Assembly (NCBI GenBank): GCA_028284415.1
Contig: JANQRU010000004.1
Coordinates: 930,001-994,000 of the forward strand
Direction: 5' to 3'
Length of the DNA: 64,000 nt
Source: Pyrinomonadaceae bacterium
GTDB taxonomy: Bacteria > Acidobacteriota > Blastocatellia > Pyrinomonadales > Pyrinomonadaceae
The notes beneath the pieces were generated by a model. It saw only the letters and a program-made list of their open reading frames with translations, was not told where the DNA came from and searched no databases. The position numbers and the translations under genes are program-made. Of this stretch, positions 53,731 to 63,510 are shown piece after piece (within the stretch, counting starts at the first letter, position 1; each line of letters starts with the position of its first letter).

Positions 53731-54864
53731 ATGCAATTAATAAATATCATAGGGATAATTTCTGTTTTTGTTTTGTTGCTTTTAGCGATTTTTTTGCTGA
53801 CGGTGAAGACTCACCATAAATTGAGCAACAGGCTTTTTGCGGTGTTTTTGATTTTGACGGCGGTTAATTTTAGTGGATGGTTTGTACCGCTATTTTTGCC
53901 GAGTTCTAGTAATTTATTTATGTTTCGTTCGACGGTTTCTTTTTTGGAGATGCCGTTTTTTTACTTTTATGTGCTATCTGTTTGCTATGAAGATTTTGAA
54001 TTAAAGCCGAAACATTTGTTGCACGCAATTCCATTTGTTTTTGTGAATTTAATGTATTTGCCAAGATTTTATTTGGCTGATATTGCTGAGAAAACAGAGT
54101 TTTCAGCTAACTATTTATATTTAATTGAAACTTATATAAGAGATGTTTTGGGGAATGTTCAATGGCTTTTATATATCGTTTTGGTTTTATATACCTTGAA
54201 TAGATTCAAGAAAATTTATCGTGAGAATTATGCTGAGACGAGTTTTCAGATTCATCGGTGGCTACTTCAAATTACGATAATTTTTATTGTTGCGGGAACA
54301 TTTGCGACTCTAAAAAAATACGTTGTTTACACGCCATTTGACTGGACTTTTGGTTGGTTACAGATTTCCGTTGGTTTTGTGGCGTTGTCTGTAACTTGTT
54401 GGTTTGTGCTGAAAGCTTTGTATTCGCCAGAACTTTTTCGGGGTGTGGATTCGAATTTGGAAACCGTCGATAATTTAATTCAGCAGAAAGAATTAACGGA
54501 GAGTAATTCGCAAAAAGACGTAGCGACAAATCCAGAAATTAAACGTTTGAAAAAATATATGGAAAGAGAAAAGCCATATTTAGATTCATCTCTGACTCTT
54601 CAAAAATTGGCTGGACAAATGGAAATGTCTTCAAGAGATTTGTCTATTTTGATTAATCACGAATTGGGGCAACACTTTTTTGATTTTGTGAATAAATATC
54701 GTGTCGAAGAAGCCTCGAAAATTTTAGAAAATGAAGAAAAAAGTAATTTAACTATCCTAGAAATTTTGTATGAAGTCGGGTTTAATTCAAAATCTTCGTT
54801 CAATACTGCATTTAAAAAACACACAAGTTTAACTCCTACTCAATATCGTAAAAACCACATTTAG
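53731..54864 (+). CDS. AraC-family regulator with N-terminal membrane sensor
   Basis: A 377-residue protein with seven hydrophobic segments in residues 1-240 (IIGIISVFVLLLLAIFLL, FVGWFVPLFLPSSS-like) and a C-terminal AraC DNA-binding domain (about 275-377: KPYLDSSLTLQKLAGQMEMS, ILEILYEVGFNSKSSFNTAF). This architecture is common in Bacteroidota and Acidobacteriota. It is followed by four GTCGAAC boxes and a serine hydrolase gene, a likely target. Confidence 0.85.
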   Translation: MQLINIIGIISVFVLLLLAIFLLTVKTHHKLSNRLFAVFLILTAVNFSGWFVPLFLPSSSNLFMFRSTVSFLEMPFFYFYVLSVCYEDFELKPKHLLHAIPFVFVNLMYLPRFYLADIAEKTEFSANYLYLIETYIRDVLGNVQWLLYIVLVLYTLNRFKKIYRENYAETSFQIHRWLLQITIIFIVAGTFATLKKYVVYTPFDWTFGWLQISVGFVALSVTCWFVLKALYSPELFRGVDSNLETVDNLIQQKELTESNSQKDVATNPEIKRLKKYMEREKPYLDSSLTLQKLAGQMEMSSRDLSILINHELGQHFFDFVNKYRVEEASKILENEEKSNLTILEILYEVGFNSKSSFNTAFKKHTSLTPTQYRKNHI

Positions 54865-54880
54865 CAGGCTTTTATACAAA

Positions 54881-54955
54881 GTCGAACGTTTTTATAGAGA
54901 AAGTCGAACTAATTTTTTTAACAAAAATGGTTCGACTTTCTTTATTCGGTCGAAC
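54881..54955. promoter_or_regulatory. Four GTCGAAC boxes between an AraC regulator and a serine hydrolase gene
   Basis: GTCGAAC occurs at 54881-54887, 54903-54909 and 54949-54955 and inverted (GTTCGAC) at 54930-54936. The middle pair forms a perfect 11-bp hairpin (54899-54909 with 54930-54940) with TTTATT after it, so terminator and operator are both possible. Confidence 0.55.
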
Positions 54956-55026
54956 TGTGTAAATCGAGAAGTGTAAATTGGCGAAAGATTAATTATTTAA
55001 TCAATTTTATACAAGGACAAAATAAT

Positions 55027-57018
55027 ATGTTTTTACAAAATAAATACAAATTCGCACTTTTACTGTTGTTAATTTTCTCGTCAAATTTAGTCTATGGACA
55101 AGTTGATAAAGGTTTCTTGAAAAAGAATAAGGTTGTAAAAGCTGAAATAAGCTACAACGAAAAACATCGTTATCAAATTAAGTTGAAAAAGAACCAATTT
55201 GCAGAATTTCGTTTAATGCAAAAAGGAATTGACTTGATGATTACTACATACAATTCCAAAGGCGAAAAAGCTGAAAGTTTTGATTTAACAAGCAGTCTTG
55301 GTGAAGAACTTATAACGATTTCGTCAGATGTTGAAGGAACTTATATTTTGGAAGTTCAGCCTTTTGCTAAAAGAAAAGCAGAAGGAAAATACACTTTAGA
55401 AATAAAGAAAATTTCTCGAAAAGCGAAAACACCATCGGAAAAGGTTGATCAATATCTTGCACGTTGGGATAGTTCAGTTTCGCCTGGACTAGGTGTTGCG
55501 ATTGTGAAAGATGGAAAGATTGTTCACAACAAGGGCTACGGAATGGCGAATCTTGAGCACGGCATTCCAATCAATTCTTCAACGGTTTTTGAAATGGCAT
55601 CGGTATCAAAACAATTTGCGGCTTTTTCGATACTTTTATTGGCTGATGAAGGAAAGTTATCAATAGATGATGATATTCGGAAATATCTTCCTGAGTTGGC
55701 AGATTTCGGGCATAAAGTCACTTTGAGACAAATGTTACATCACACGAGCGGTTTGCGAGATTCGGGAGTTTTGCTTGAGGCGATGGGACGGCGACCTGAC
55801 GATATTGGGACGAGTGGACAGTTTTTTAATGTCGCTAAAAGACAGAAAGGGTTGAATTTTAAGCCTGGGGAAAAATTTGAATACGGTAATACAGGATATT
55901 CATTGCTCACGGAAGTTGTGAAAAAGGTTTCGGGAATGACTTTCAAAGAATTTACCAATAAGCGAATTTTTAAACCGCTTGGAATGAATAATAGTTCTTT
56001 TCCAAATGATTATCGAGTTGTAATTCCTAATAAAGCAGAATCTTATCAGATTTCAAGAAACGGGTTTACAAAAAGTGTTTTGAATTCGACAGTCGTTGGT
56101 TCAACAGGACTAATTACAACAGCCAAAGACTTGAGCAAATGGGCGATGAATTTTGAAAAGCCTAAAGTTGGAAATACCAAAATTATCGAACAAATGAAGA
56201 CACGCGGAGTTTTGAATACTGGAGAAAAAACTAATTATGGTTTTGGACAATCTATCGAAATTTATAAAGGTATAGAAACTTTTGCTCATGGCGGAACAAC
56301 TGCTGGTTTTAAGACTTTTTTATTGCGTGTTCCAAGTCAAAAGCTTTCGGTGATTGTATTGGCAAACTTGCCGTACATAAATCCTTTGAACGCCGCTTAT
56401 GAGATTGCAGATTTTTATTTGACAGACAAGGTTGAAACTGAAAACAGGAAAATAAAAATTGATGATGTGACATTTCAATCTTTTGTTGGTGATTTTGAAA
56501 TTCTAAACGGAATTCCTTACAAAGTTACAAAGAATAAAGATAAGCTTTTCTTGCAAATATTTGGTGGACAAAAAATGCTACTTAAGCCATTTGCTGAGCG
56601 AGAGTTTACTTTTGGAAGTGAGGGAAGAAAGTTGAGATTTGAGATTGGTGAAAATGGAAAAGTAAGTGAGATTACTTTGGTTGAAGGGCATTATGGCGGT
56701 TTAACACTTAATGGAAATCGGGTTTCAATTCCAAAACTTGATGCAAGTAAAGTTGATTTGTTGGAATTTACAGGAACTTTTTACAGCGAAGAGATTGATG
56801 CGAAATTTGAATTAATTATTGAGAATGGACAGTTAATCGCTAAAAATCTACGCAATCGTGTAAATCTTAACCCTTTTGATAAAGATGTTTTTTCAGGAAA
56901 TGCGGGATTCTTTTTAAAGGCTAAGTTTATGAGAAATAAAGACTCTGAAGTAATCGGATTCAAAGTTTCAGGGGTTTTGTTGAAAGACTTGAATTTTAGG
57001 AAGGTCGGAAGATTTTAG
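55027..57018 (+). CDS. Exported serine beta-lactamase-family hydrolase (class C / D-Ala-D-Ala peptidase type)
   Basis: A 663-residue protein. A signal peptide (FALLLLLIFSSNLVYGQ) leads to a PPC-like beta domain (residues 20-130), then the beta-lactamase fold with SxxK as Ser192-Val-Ser-Lys195 (MASVSKQF), YGN in FEYGNTGYS, and HGG in TFAHGGTTAGF. The C-terminal 200 residues are a DUF3471-like barrel. The family covers esterases and D-amino-acid peptidases; resistance cannot be claimed. Downstream of the AraC-membrane gene. Confidence 0.85.
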   Translation: MFLQNKYKFALLLLLIFSSNLVYGQVDKGFLKKNKVVKAEISYNEKHRYQIKLKKNQFAEFRLMQKGIDLMITTYNSKGEKAESFDLTSSLGEELITISSDVEGTYILEVQPFAKRKAEGKYTLEIKKISRKAKTPSEKVDQYLARWDSSVSPGLGVAIVKDGKIVHNKGYGMANLEHGIPINSSTVFEMASVSKQFAAFSILLLADEGKLSIDDDIRKYLPELADFGHKVTLRQMLHHTSGLRDSGVLLEAMGRRPDDIGTSGQFFNVAKRQKGLNFKPGEKFEYGNTGYSLLTEVVKKVSGMTFKEFTNKRIFKPLGMNNSSFPNDYRVVIPNKAESYQISRNGFTKSVLNSTVVGSTGLITTAKDLSKWAMNFEKPKVGNTKIIEQMKTRGVLNTGEKTNYGFGQSIEIYKGIETFAHGGTTAGFKTFLLRVPSQKLSVIVLANLPYINPLNAAYEIADFYLTDKVETENRKIKIDDVTFQSFVGDFEILNGIPYKVTKNKDKLFLQIFGGQKMLLKPFAEREFTFGSEGRKLRFEIGENGKVSEITLVEGHYGGLTLNGNRVSIPKLDASKVDLLEFTGTFYSEEIDAKFELIIENGQLIAKNLRNRVNLNPFDKDVFSGNAGFFLKAKFMRNKDSEVIGFKVSGVLLKDLNFRKVGRF

Positions 57019-57039
57019 ACAAGTAGTGAAGTAAAGGTT

Positions 57040-57088
57040 AGTTGTAAGTTATTCTTGCCAAACTATTTTATAAGAATAACTTGCAACT
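57040..57088. repeat. Inverted repeat AGTTGTAAGTTATTCTT
   Basis: Arms 57040-57056 and 57072-57088 are complementary at 16 of 17 positions with a 15-base loop, 21 bases after the serine hydrolase stop. It may shield the mRNA 3' end; no strong T-run follows. Confidence 0.65.
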
Positions 57089-57255
57089 AAGCAATTAAAA
57101 GTGCACCATACTAGCTTGTTAATCCTACTCTCGCACATCAACGGTGATGTACTGGTCTCAACTTTCAGAAATTCAAGAAAAGCGAAAAAAACTGTTCAGC
57201 AGGATGAGTTTTACATTAACTGACAAGCATTAGAGTTGATATAAGAGATCTTATA
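57089..57255. other. Intergenic stretch without a gene
   Basis: No reading frame of note. A small hairpin (ACATCA-ACGG-TGATGT) lies near 57134. Together with the strong terminator at 57256 this could be a small RNA gene, but nothing proves it. Confidence 0.3.
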
Positions 57256-57300
57256 ACAGGTTCAGAGTTCAAACTCAAATTTGAACTCTGAACCTGTTTT
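57256..57300 (+). terminator. Strong intrinsic terminator upstream of trmFO
   Basis: A perfect 18-bp stem (ACAGGTTCAGAGTTCAAA, 57256-57273, with 57280-57297) with a 6-base loop and TTTT. It is nearly 240 bases behind the last stop codon, so it ends either a long 3' UTR or an unannotated small RNA. Confidence 0.85.
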
Positions 57301-57368
57301 GTTAAATTTCCATTTATTCGTTTAACTTTTCTGTTTCCAAACCGTAAAATCATTTAAGTATTAAAGTT

Positions 57369-58706
57369 ATGAGATTTATAAGTGTAATTGGTGGCGGACT
57401 TGCAGGAGTCGAAGCGGCTTGGCAGGCGGCGGAACGTGGAGCGAAGGTTAAACTTTACGAGATGCGTCCCGTTCAGCAAACTCCGGCTCATCGCACTGAA
57501 AAATTAGCGGAAATCGTTTGTTCAAATTCACTAAAAACTGACCGTGAAGGTTCGGCACCATATTTATTGAAAGAAGAATTAAGGCGTGGAAAGTCTATTG
57601 TTTTGGAAGCGGCTCATGCAACGGAAGTTCCGGCGGGAGCAGCTTTGGCAGTTGATCGGGGAATGTTTTCGGACTACATCACAAAAAAGATCGAAGAGCA
57701 TCCGAACATCGAAATTATCCGCGAGGAGATGACAAAACTGCCCGGAAATGAAATTACGATTATTTGCACGGGACCGCTGACAAGTAATGCTTTGACCGAT
57801 GAGATTATGAAACTCACGGGTGATGACCAACTATATTTTTATGATGCAATTGCTCCGATTGTTTCGGCGGATTCGATAAATATGGACATTGCTTTCAAAG
57901 CGGCACGCTACGGACGCGGCGGCGATGATTATATAAATTGCCCTTTCTCAAAAGAAGAATACGAGACTTTTTATACCGAACTGACAAATGCTAAATCAGT
58001 TCCGCTCAAGAGATTTGAAGAAACGCATTGGTTTGAAGCTTGTCTGCCATTGGAAGAAACGGCTCGGCGTGGAGTTGACACTTTGCGTTTTGCTTGTATG
58101 AAACCAGTCGGTTTACCTGACCCGAAAACAGGAAAGGAACCTTACGCCGCTGTTCAACTTCGTCAAGAAAATCAAATGGCAGACGCTTATTCGCTCGTTG
58201 GATTTCAAAATCATTTGCGTTATCCCGAACAGAAAAGAATCTTGCGTCTGATTCCGGGTTTAGAAAAATGCGAAATCCTGCAATACGGGCAGATTCATCG
58301 CAATACGTTTATCAATTCGCCGAAAATGTTAAATGACAGCTTGCAGGTCGAAAAACAGCCGAATCTATTTTTTGCAGGACAGATTACGGGAGTTGAAGGC
58401 TATATCGAATCAGTCGGAACAGGCTGGCTGGCGGGGATAAATGCCGTGCGTCTGGCAAATGAAGAAGATTTGATCGAGGCACCATCAAATTCAGCAATAG
58501 GCGGTTTGTGCAGATATGTTGCTAACGCCGAAACAAAGAATTTTCAGCCGGTAAATATAACTTTTGGCTTGCTTGAACCTTTGCCAGTCGAACTTCGCAA
58601 AAAATATCGCAAAAAACGCGAACGTCACAAATTCCAAGTTGAAAGAGCATTAAATGATTGGGATAAATGGCTAAATACTTTGGATAAGTCAGTAGCATTT
58701 GCATAA
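57369..58706 (+). CDS. trmFO: Methylenetetrahydrofolate--tRNA (uracil-5-)-methyltransferase
   Basis: A 445-residue FAD enzyme that methylates U54 of tRNA with methylene-THF. The FAD motif is VIGGGLAGVEAAWQAAERG; family motifs VVCSNSLKTD-type (IVCSNSLKTDREGSAPYLLK), ARYGRGGDDYINCPFSKEEY, and GQITGVEGYIESVGTG are present. Length fits the Gid/TrmFO family. It ends just before a perfect palindrome. Confidence 0.94.
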   Translation: MRFISVIGGGLAGVEAAWQAAERGAKVKLYEMRPVQQTPAHRTEKLAEIVCSNSLKTDREGSAPYLLKEELRRGKSIVLEAAHATEVPAGAALAVDRGMFSDYITKKIEEHPNIEIIREEMTKLPGNEITIICTGPLTSNALTDEIMKLTGDDQLYFYDAIAPIVSADSINMDIAFKAARYGRGGDDYINCPFSKEEYETFYTELTNAKSVPLKRFEETHWFEACLPLEETARRGVDTLRFACMKPVGLPDPKTGKEPYAAVQLRQENQMADAYSLVGFQNHLRYPEQKRILRLIPGLEKCEILQYGQIHRNTFINSPKMLNDSLQVEKQPNLFFAGQITGVEGYIESVGTGWLAGINAVRLANEEDLIEAPSNSAIGGLCRYVANAETKNFQPVNITFGLLEPLPVELRKKYRKKRERHKFQVERALNDWDKWLNTLDKSVAFA

Positions 58707-58718
58707 ATGTAGAAACGG

Positions 58719-58789
58719 CAGAAACGCGACCGTTAGGAAGCGTGTCAACAGATTCATCTCCAACACGCTTCCTAACGGTCGCGTTTCTG
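58719..58789. repeat. Perfect 27-bp inverted repeat (GAAACGCGACCGTTAGGAAG type)
   Basis: Arm 58719-58745 is exactly reverse-complementary to 58763-58789, with a 17-base loop. It has a higher GC content than its surroundings and no T-run. It lies between trmFO and an HslV-like gene, and its exactness suggests recent insertion or selection. Confidence 0.85.
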
Positions 58790-58820
58790 TCAATAATTAA
58801 CGGAGGCACACTAATAATTT

Positions 58821-59393
58821 ATGACAACAATCGTCGTTGTGAAAAAAGGAAAAGAAGCGGCAATTGCAGCAGATACTTTGACAACTTACGGTAGCCAATT
58901 GGAGTCGGCTACCTACATTAAAAACAACAAGAAAATCGTCAAACACAAAGATAATTTCTTTGCCTTAACGGGTTGGAGTGCTTCGCAGACAGTTTTGGAA
59001 GATTTTTTGCAAAAGGTTGACGGAGACTTAAAACTCTCTACGGAAAAGGAAATTTTTAACACATTGGTTGAATTTCATAAAACTTTGAAAGACGAATATT
59101 ATGTGCGGGCGGAAAAGAATAATTCCGATGCCTTTGAATCTTCGCGGGCGAATATGCTTCTCGCAAATCCGAGCGGGATTTATGCTTTGAGCGAATACCG
59201 TTATGTTAAGGAATTATCAAGATTTTATTCTTACGGAAGCGGTAGCGATTACGCCCTCGGAGCGATGTATGTTGCTTATGGCGATAAGACAAAATCCGCC
59301 GCAGATATTGCCAAAATCGGTGTTAAAGCAGGTGCGGAATTCGATGATTCGACGGGATTACCCATAACTTGCCACAAGATCAAACTCAAATAG
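58821..59393 (+). CDS. HslV-like Ntn-hydrolase (bacterial proteasome-type subunit)
   Basis: A 190-residue protein. MTTIVVVKKGKEAAIAADTL matches the HslV start: after removal of Met, Thr2 would be the nucleophile, with the conserved Asp in AADTLTTYG and Lys in NNKKIVKH. YSYGSGSDYALGAMYVAYG matches the IGSGGPYAQAAA turn of HslV. There is no hslU nearby, and the sequence is far from true HslV, so it may be a separate Ntn peptidase family. A paralogue starts at 63511. GGAGG lies 14 bases before ATG. Confidence 0.78.
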   Translation: MTTIVVVKKGKEAAIAADTLTTYGSQLESATYIKNNKKIVKHKDNFFALTGWSASQTVLEDFLQKVDGDLKLSTEKEIFNTLVEFHKTLKDEYYVRAEKNNSDAFESSRANMLLANPSGIYALSEYRYVKELSRFYSYGSGSDYALGAMYVAYGDKTKSAADIAKIGVKAGAEFDDSTGLPITCHKIKLK

Positions 59394-59396
59394 TTT

Positions 59397-60167
59397 CTAC
59401 GAAGAATAGCCGATCTGTTGTGAGACCTTTTCGGCACAGTTTTTTATTTGCTCGACAAGGTCGGGCATTCTTTTTTCATCGATCTGTAAAATTGTGCTTG
59501 ATGCTCCCAAAGCGGCGATAACTTTCCCTTTTGCGTCGTAGATCGGTGCAGCAAGACATCGGACTTCTTCAGAATTTTCTTCATCGTCAACGGCGTAACC
59601 TTGATTTTTCACCTTTTTTATCTCAGTAACGTATTTCTTCATAGAGGTGATTGATTTTGGGGTTTTCTTTTCCATTCCGCGTAATCTTAGAATTTCGCGT
59701 ATCTCGTCATTTGTCATTCCAGAAACGAGTATTTTTCCGATTGCCGTTGTGTGAATCGGCAAGCGATGACCAATCCAGATGTCCATTTTGATAAAACTCC
59801 GTTCGTTTTCAACCATCTCGATATAGACAGCTCGACCGTTATCAAGAACTGCTAAGTGTGCTTCGGGAAGTCGTGTTTTCTTCAAAAAATCCTGCAAAAC
59901 AGGCTTTGCCACTTCGCGTATATCTGTGTGAGTCAAAGAATCACGTGTAAGGCTTAAGAGTTTTAGTCCAAGCTGATATTTTCCACCTTCATCCCGACGT
60001 AAATATCCACGATTTTCAAGGACTCTTAAAATGTAGCTCGCGGAGCTTTTTGGGATTTCTAGACGACGGCTTAGATCAGCGTTGCTCTGCGGCTTTTGGC
60101 TTTCGGCGACCATTTCAATAATTGACAAAGCTCTCTCAACGGCTCTGGAAGTTGTTTCCTGCGACAT
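59397..60167 (-). CDS. IclR-family transcription regulator
   Basis: A 256-residue regulator. N-terminal winged helix-turn-helix (about 8-70: RALSIIEMVAESQKPQSNAD, LSRRLEIPKSSASYILRVL, NRGYLRRDEGGKYQLGLKL); C-terminal effector domain with the IclR signature GYAVDDEENSEEVRCLAAP. It is divergent from aceB across a 237-base spacer that holds two palindromes, so it probably controls the glyoxylate shunt, as IclR does in enterobacteria, and its own gene. Confidence 0.9.
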   Translation of the reverse strand: MSQETTSRAVERALSIIEMVAESQKPQSNADLSRRLEIPKSSASYILRVLENRGYLRRDEGGKYQLGLKLLSLTRDSLTHTDIREVAKPVLQDFLKKTRLPEAHLAVLDNGRAVYIEMVENERSFIKMDIWIGHRLPIHTTAIGKILVSGMTNDEIREILRLRGMEKKTPKSITSMKKYVTEIKKVKNQGYAVDDEENSEEVRCLAAPIYDAKGKVIAALGASSTILQIDEKRMPDLVEQIKNCAEKVSQQIGYSS

Positions 60168-60279
60168 ATTTTAATTTTGGATTTGCGATTAGATTTGTAC
60201 TTGTTGCCACTACTTTTGCACAAGATATTCTATTTTCTTATCTGCATTTTATCAATGTAAGTTCGAGATTGTGAAAAAC

Positions 60280-60297
60280 TGTTCAATATACTGAACG
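60280..60297. promoter_or_regulatory. Palindromic operator 1 (TGTTCAATATACTGAAC) in the iclR-aceB spacer
   Basis: GTTCAATATACTGAAC has 5-7 base arms (GTTCA/TGAAC). It is 83 bases, about eight helix turns, before operator 2 of the same sequence type. Confidence 0.65.
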
Positions 60298-60362
60298 GTC
60301 ATTCATTTTTAGTTTACAAACAGAAATTTTCGGTTTAATGTGATTTCAGGATTAAGAACATT

Positions 60363-60380
60363 TGTTCAATATGTTGAACA
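60363..60380. promoter_or_regulatory. Palindromic operator 2 (TGTTCAATATGTTGAACA) upstream of aceB
   Basis: An 18-base, almost perfect palindrome ending 24 bases before the aceB ATG and just upstream of its AGGAG. Its place near the transcript start fits repression of aceB by the IclR-type protein encoded next to it. Confidence 0.7.
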
Positions 60381-60404
60381 CTAAAGCGAAAGGAGTATTA
60401 GTTT

Positions 60405-61982
60405 ATGGATCAAGGAACACAAGGAAAAGTTTTTGATAAACGCATCAATCACGCACCGTATAATTTTCATCTTGAGAAGCACCAGACGATAGATTTTGCA
60501 GATTTTTTGTGCGATCTGCATCAAAGATTCACACAGCGACAGCAGGAGCTTGCTAGAAAAAGAACAGAAGTTTTAGAGGCGTCACACAAAGGTAGTTTGC
60601 CCGATTACAAAGAAACGAGTGAAGAGATTTCCGGCGATTGGAAGATCGAATTGCCGGTTTGGTGTGAAGACCAAAGAAATCAAATGACGGGACCGGCAGA
60701 TGATGGAGCACTAGTTGTAAAGATGCTTAATTCGGGAGCGCCGGGAGTGATGATTGACCTCGAAGACTCGATGGCGAACACTTGGGAAAATCTCTCACAA
60801 GGAATTCAGTACGCAGTTATGGCTCTACACGGTGATTTAACTTACTACGACCAAAAACGCCAGAAAGAAGTTTCGATCAAAGATTCGGAAACAGTTATCT
60901 GGGCACGTGTTCGTGGTCTGCATTTGAATCAAGCAGGAGTTATACGTGAAGAGCTAATGTCGGCTTCAGTTTATGATGTTGCCCGAATTGCATTTGCCGT
61001 TGACCGCAAGAAATTAAAACACAATTTGTGCTTCTACATTCCGAAATCCGAATCGGCGGAAGAAGGGCTATTTTGGCGTGATCTATTTCAAGCGGTCGAA
61101 GAAAAACTCGGTTGGGAAAAAGGCTATATCAAATGCATGGCACTCGTTGAAGCACATCCTTTTGCATATCAGATCGAAGAATTTATCTACAATTTGCGAG
61201 ATCATATTTTGGGTTTGAACCTCGGACGTTGGGATTATATGGCGAGCCTCATTCATTTTAATCTCGAAGACGAAAAATGGGTTTTGCCCGATAGAAACAC
61301 GATTCCATCGGACGTTGCCTTTTTCCAGAACCTACGCGAACTGCAGGTTGAAATCTGCCATAAACACGGGCTTCTAGCCATCGGCGGAATGACAGCATTA
61401 TATCCGAGTAGGGTTGATGTGGAGCTAAATGAACGTGCATTAAAAGTCTTGGAGGCGGACAAAAAGAATGAGGCTGATGTCGGAATGGATGGAGCTTGGA
61501 CAGGGCATCCCGACCAGAATGAAATTGCCGTCGCACAATTTCCAAAACCCAATCAAATTGATGTTCGCAAAACCGAACTTGAAGAAAAACCGAACTTACG
61601 CCCCGTCCCCGTAGGAGTTGGAAAGCACACTTTAGACGGAACAAGAGCTGCTGTTCGCACGGTGATTCGCTATCGTCACGGCGTTTTAAGTGGAAAAGGT
61701 GCATCGCTTCTCGACGGCTATATGGAAGACCTTGCAACCGATCGGATTTATCGTCTAATGATCGCTCAGAGAATCAAACATCGTGATTCGGTTGAGATTT
61801 TGGACGATGGCAAAGAGGTAAAACACACACCCGAATTCATAACGCAGGTTTTCGATGAAGAACTCAAAAAAATTCTTGAAGAACTACCTGAAAACGAACA
61901 TTTTAGGGAAGCCGAAAGATTTACCAAAGCAAGACATTTGAGCGAAGAGATGATTACAAACGGACATTTTGATCCGATCTAA
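60405..61982 (+). CDS. aceB: Malate synthase (isoform A)
   Basis: A 525-residue enzyme of the glyoxylate shunt: glyoxylate plus acetyl-CoA gives malate. Motifs: [28 protein letters not shown] (catalytic Arg), [37 protein letters not shown] and [16 protein letters not shown] lies 10 bases before ATG. aceA follows after 116 bases with its own ribosome site. Confidence 0.95.
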   Translation: MDQGTQGKVFDKRINHAPYNFHLEKHQTIDFADFLCDLHQRFTQRQQELARKRTEVLEASHKGSLPDYKETSEEISGDWKIELPVWCEDQRNQMTGPADDGALVVKMLNSGAPGVMIDLEDSMANTWENLSQGIQYAVMALHGDLTYYDQKRQKEVSIKDSETVIWARVRGLHLNQAGVIREELMSASVYDVARIAFAVDRKKLKHNLCFYIPKSESAEEGLFWRDLFQAVEEKLGWEKGYIKCMALVEAHPFAYQIEEFIYNLRDHILGLNLGRWDYMASLIHFNLEDEKWVLPDRNTIPSDVAFFQNLRELQVEICHKHGLLAIGGMTALYPSRVDVELNERALKVLEADKKNEADVGMDGAWTGHPDQNEIAVAQFPKPNQIDVRKTELEEKPNLRPVPVGVGKHTLDGTRAAVRTVIRYRHGVLSGKGASLLDGYMEDLATDRIYRLMIAQRIKHRDSVEILDDGKEVKHTPEFITQVFDEELKKILEELPENEHFREAERFTKARHLSEEMITNGHFDPI

Positions 61983-62098
61983 GTTTTCACAAGACAGCCA
62001 ATCGGTGGCAAGTGTTACGAAAAAAAGCAGATTTGATAGCACAAGCAATACTGAAAAAATGCTTGTCGCCGCACGGCTTATTTCAAAAGGAGAAATTT

Positions 62099-63406
62099 AT
62101 GATACAAGAAGAACAAATAAGAGAAATAGAAAAAGACTGGGCGGAAAATCCGCGTTGGAAAGGAGTAAAGCGAAATTATACGGCGGAAGATGTCGTCAAA
62201 CTTCGCGGCACAGTCAAAGTTGAATACACGATTGCCAAACTTGGAGCGGAAAGACTCTGGGATTTAATGAAAACTGAGGATTACGTAAATGCTCTCGGTG
62301 CTTTGAGTGGCGGACAAGCGATTCAGCAGGTTCAAGCGGGGCTTCAAGCGATTTATTGTAGTGGTTGGCAAGTGGCGGCGGATCAAAACGTCGCGGGACA
62401 GATGTATCCTGATCAGAGCCTCTATCCCGCGAACAGTGTGCCGGAACTCGTCAAAAAAATTAACAATTCGCTCCAGCGTACAGACCAAATATACACTTCC
62501 GAAGGAAAAAATGGAATTAACTGGTTCGCACCAATCTTGGCAGATGCGGAAGCTGGGTTCGGCGGAAACCTAAATGCTTTTGAATTAATGAAATCAATGA
62601 TTGACGCAGGAGCGGCGGGCGTACACTTTGAAGACCAACTATCATCCGCTAAAAAATGTGGGCATATGGGAGGAAAAGTTTTGGTGCCGACATCGGAAGC
62701 CGTACAAAAGCTTGTTGCGGCACGACTTGCGGCAGACGTTTGCGGAGTTCCGACCGTTTTAGTCGCACGAACCGATGCAAATGCGGCAAATCTTTTGACG
62801 TCTGACATAGACGAGACAGACCGCGAATTTACAACCGGGGAGCGAACCGTCGAAGGCTTCTTCCACGTCAAAGCAGGACTCGATCAAGCAATCTCACGCG
62901 GACTCGCTTATGCTCCGTATGCCGATCTCGTTTGGTGCGAAACTTCTGAACCGAATTTGGAAGAAGCCCGCAAATTTGCTGAGGCGATTCACGAAAAATA
63001 TCCGAACAAGATGCTCGCTTATAACTGTTCACCTTCATTTAACTGGAAGAAAAAACTCGATGATGAAACGATTGCAAAATTTCAAAACGAACTTGGTGCG
63101 ATGGGTTACAAATTTCAATTTATTACTCTGGCTGGTTTCCATTCGCTTAATTTTGCGATGTTCGAATTGGCGAGAGACTATCAAACCGAACAGATGACTG
63201 CCTACGCGAAATTACAAGAACGCGAATTTGCAACTGAGATCGAAGGTTATCGTGCTACTAAACATCAGGCTTTTGTCGGAACGGGATATTTCGATACTTT
63301 GACGCAAACAATTTCCGGCGGTTTATCTTCGACAACAGCTCTAACGGGTTCGACCGAAGAAGAGCAATTTGACGAAACAACAATTGAAAAAGCGATTTCA
63401 GCCTAA
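62099..63406 (+). CDS. aceA: Isocitrate lyase
   Basis: A 435-residue enzyme that splits isocitrate to succinate and glyoxylate. The catalytic signature is [14 protein letters not shown]; other motifs are [28 protein letters not shown] and [12 protein letters not shown] 62099 is chosen because AAGGAG lies 6-7 bases upstream; an in-frame upstream start at 62012 is unlikely. It is followed by a terminator. Confidence 0.95.
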   Translation: MIQEEQIREIEKDWAENPRWKGVKRNYTAEDVVKLRGTVKVEYTIAKLGAERLWDLMKTEDYVNALGALSGGQAIQQVQAGLQAIYCSGWQVAADQNVAGQMYPDQSLYPANSVPELVKKINNSLQRTDQIYTSEGKNGINWFAPILADAEAGFGGNLNAFELMKSMIDAGAAGVHFEDQLSSAKKCGHMGGKVLVPTSEAVQKLVAARLAADVCGVPTVLVARTDANAANLLTSDIDETDREFTTGERTVEGFFHVKAGLDQAISRGLAYAPYADLVWCETSEPNLEEARKFAEAIHEKYPNKMLAYNCSPSFNWKKKLDDETIAKFQNELGAMGYKFQFITLAGFHSLNFAMFELARDYQTEQMTAYAKLQEREFATEIEGYRATKHQAFVGTGYFDTLTQTISGGLSSTTALTGSTEEEQFDETTIEKAISA

Positions 63407-63433
63407 ACTAAAAACATATTTTAACCTTCTATT

Positions 63434-63466
63434 GGGATTGTCTTAATCAGGCAATCCCGTTTTTTA
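63434..63466 (+). terminator. Intrinsic terminator after aceA
   Basis: GGGATTG (63434-63440) pairs with CAATCCC (63452-63458); an 11-base loop and GTTTTTTATTT follow. Confidence 0.8.
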
Positions 63467-63510
63467 TTTCCGACAAATTTTCATATACTCAACCAATTAC
63501 TTAAAAAAAT

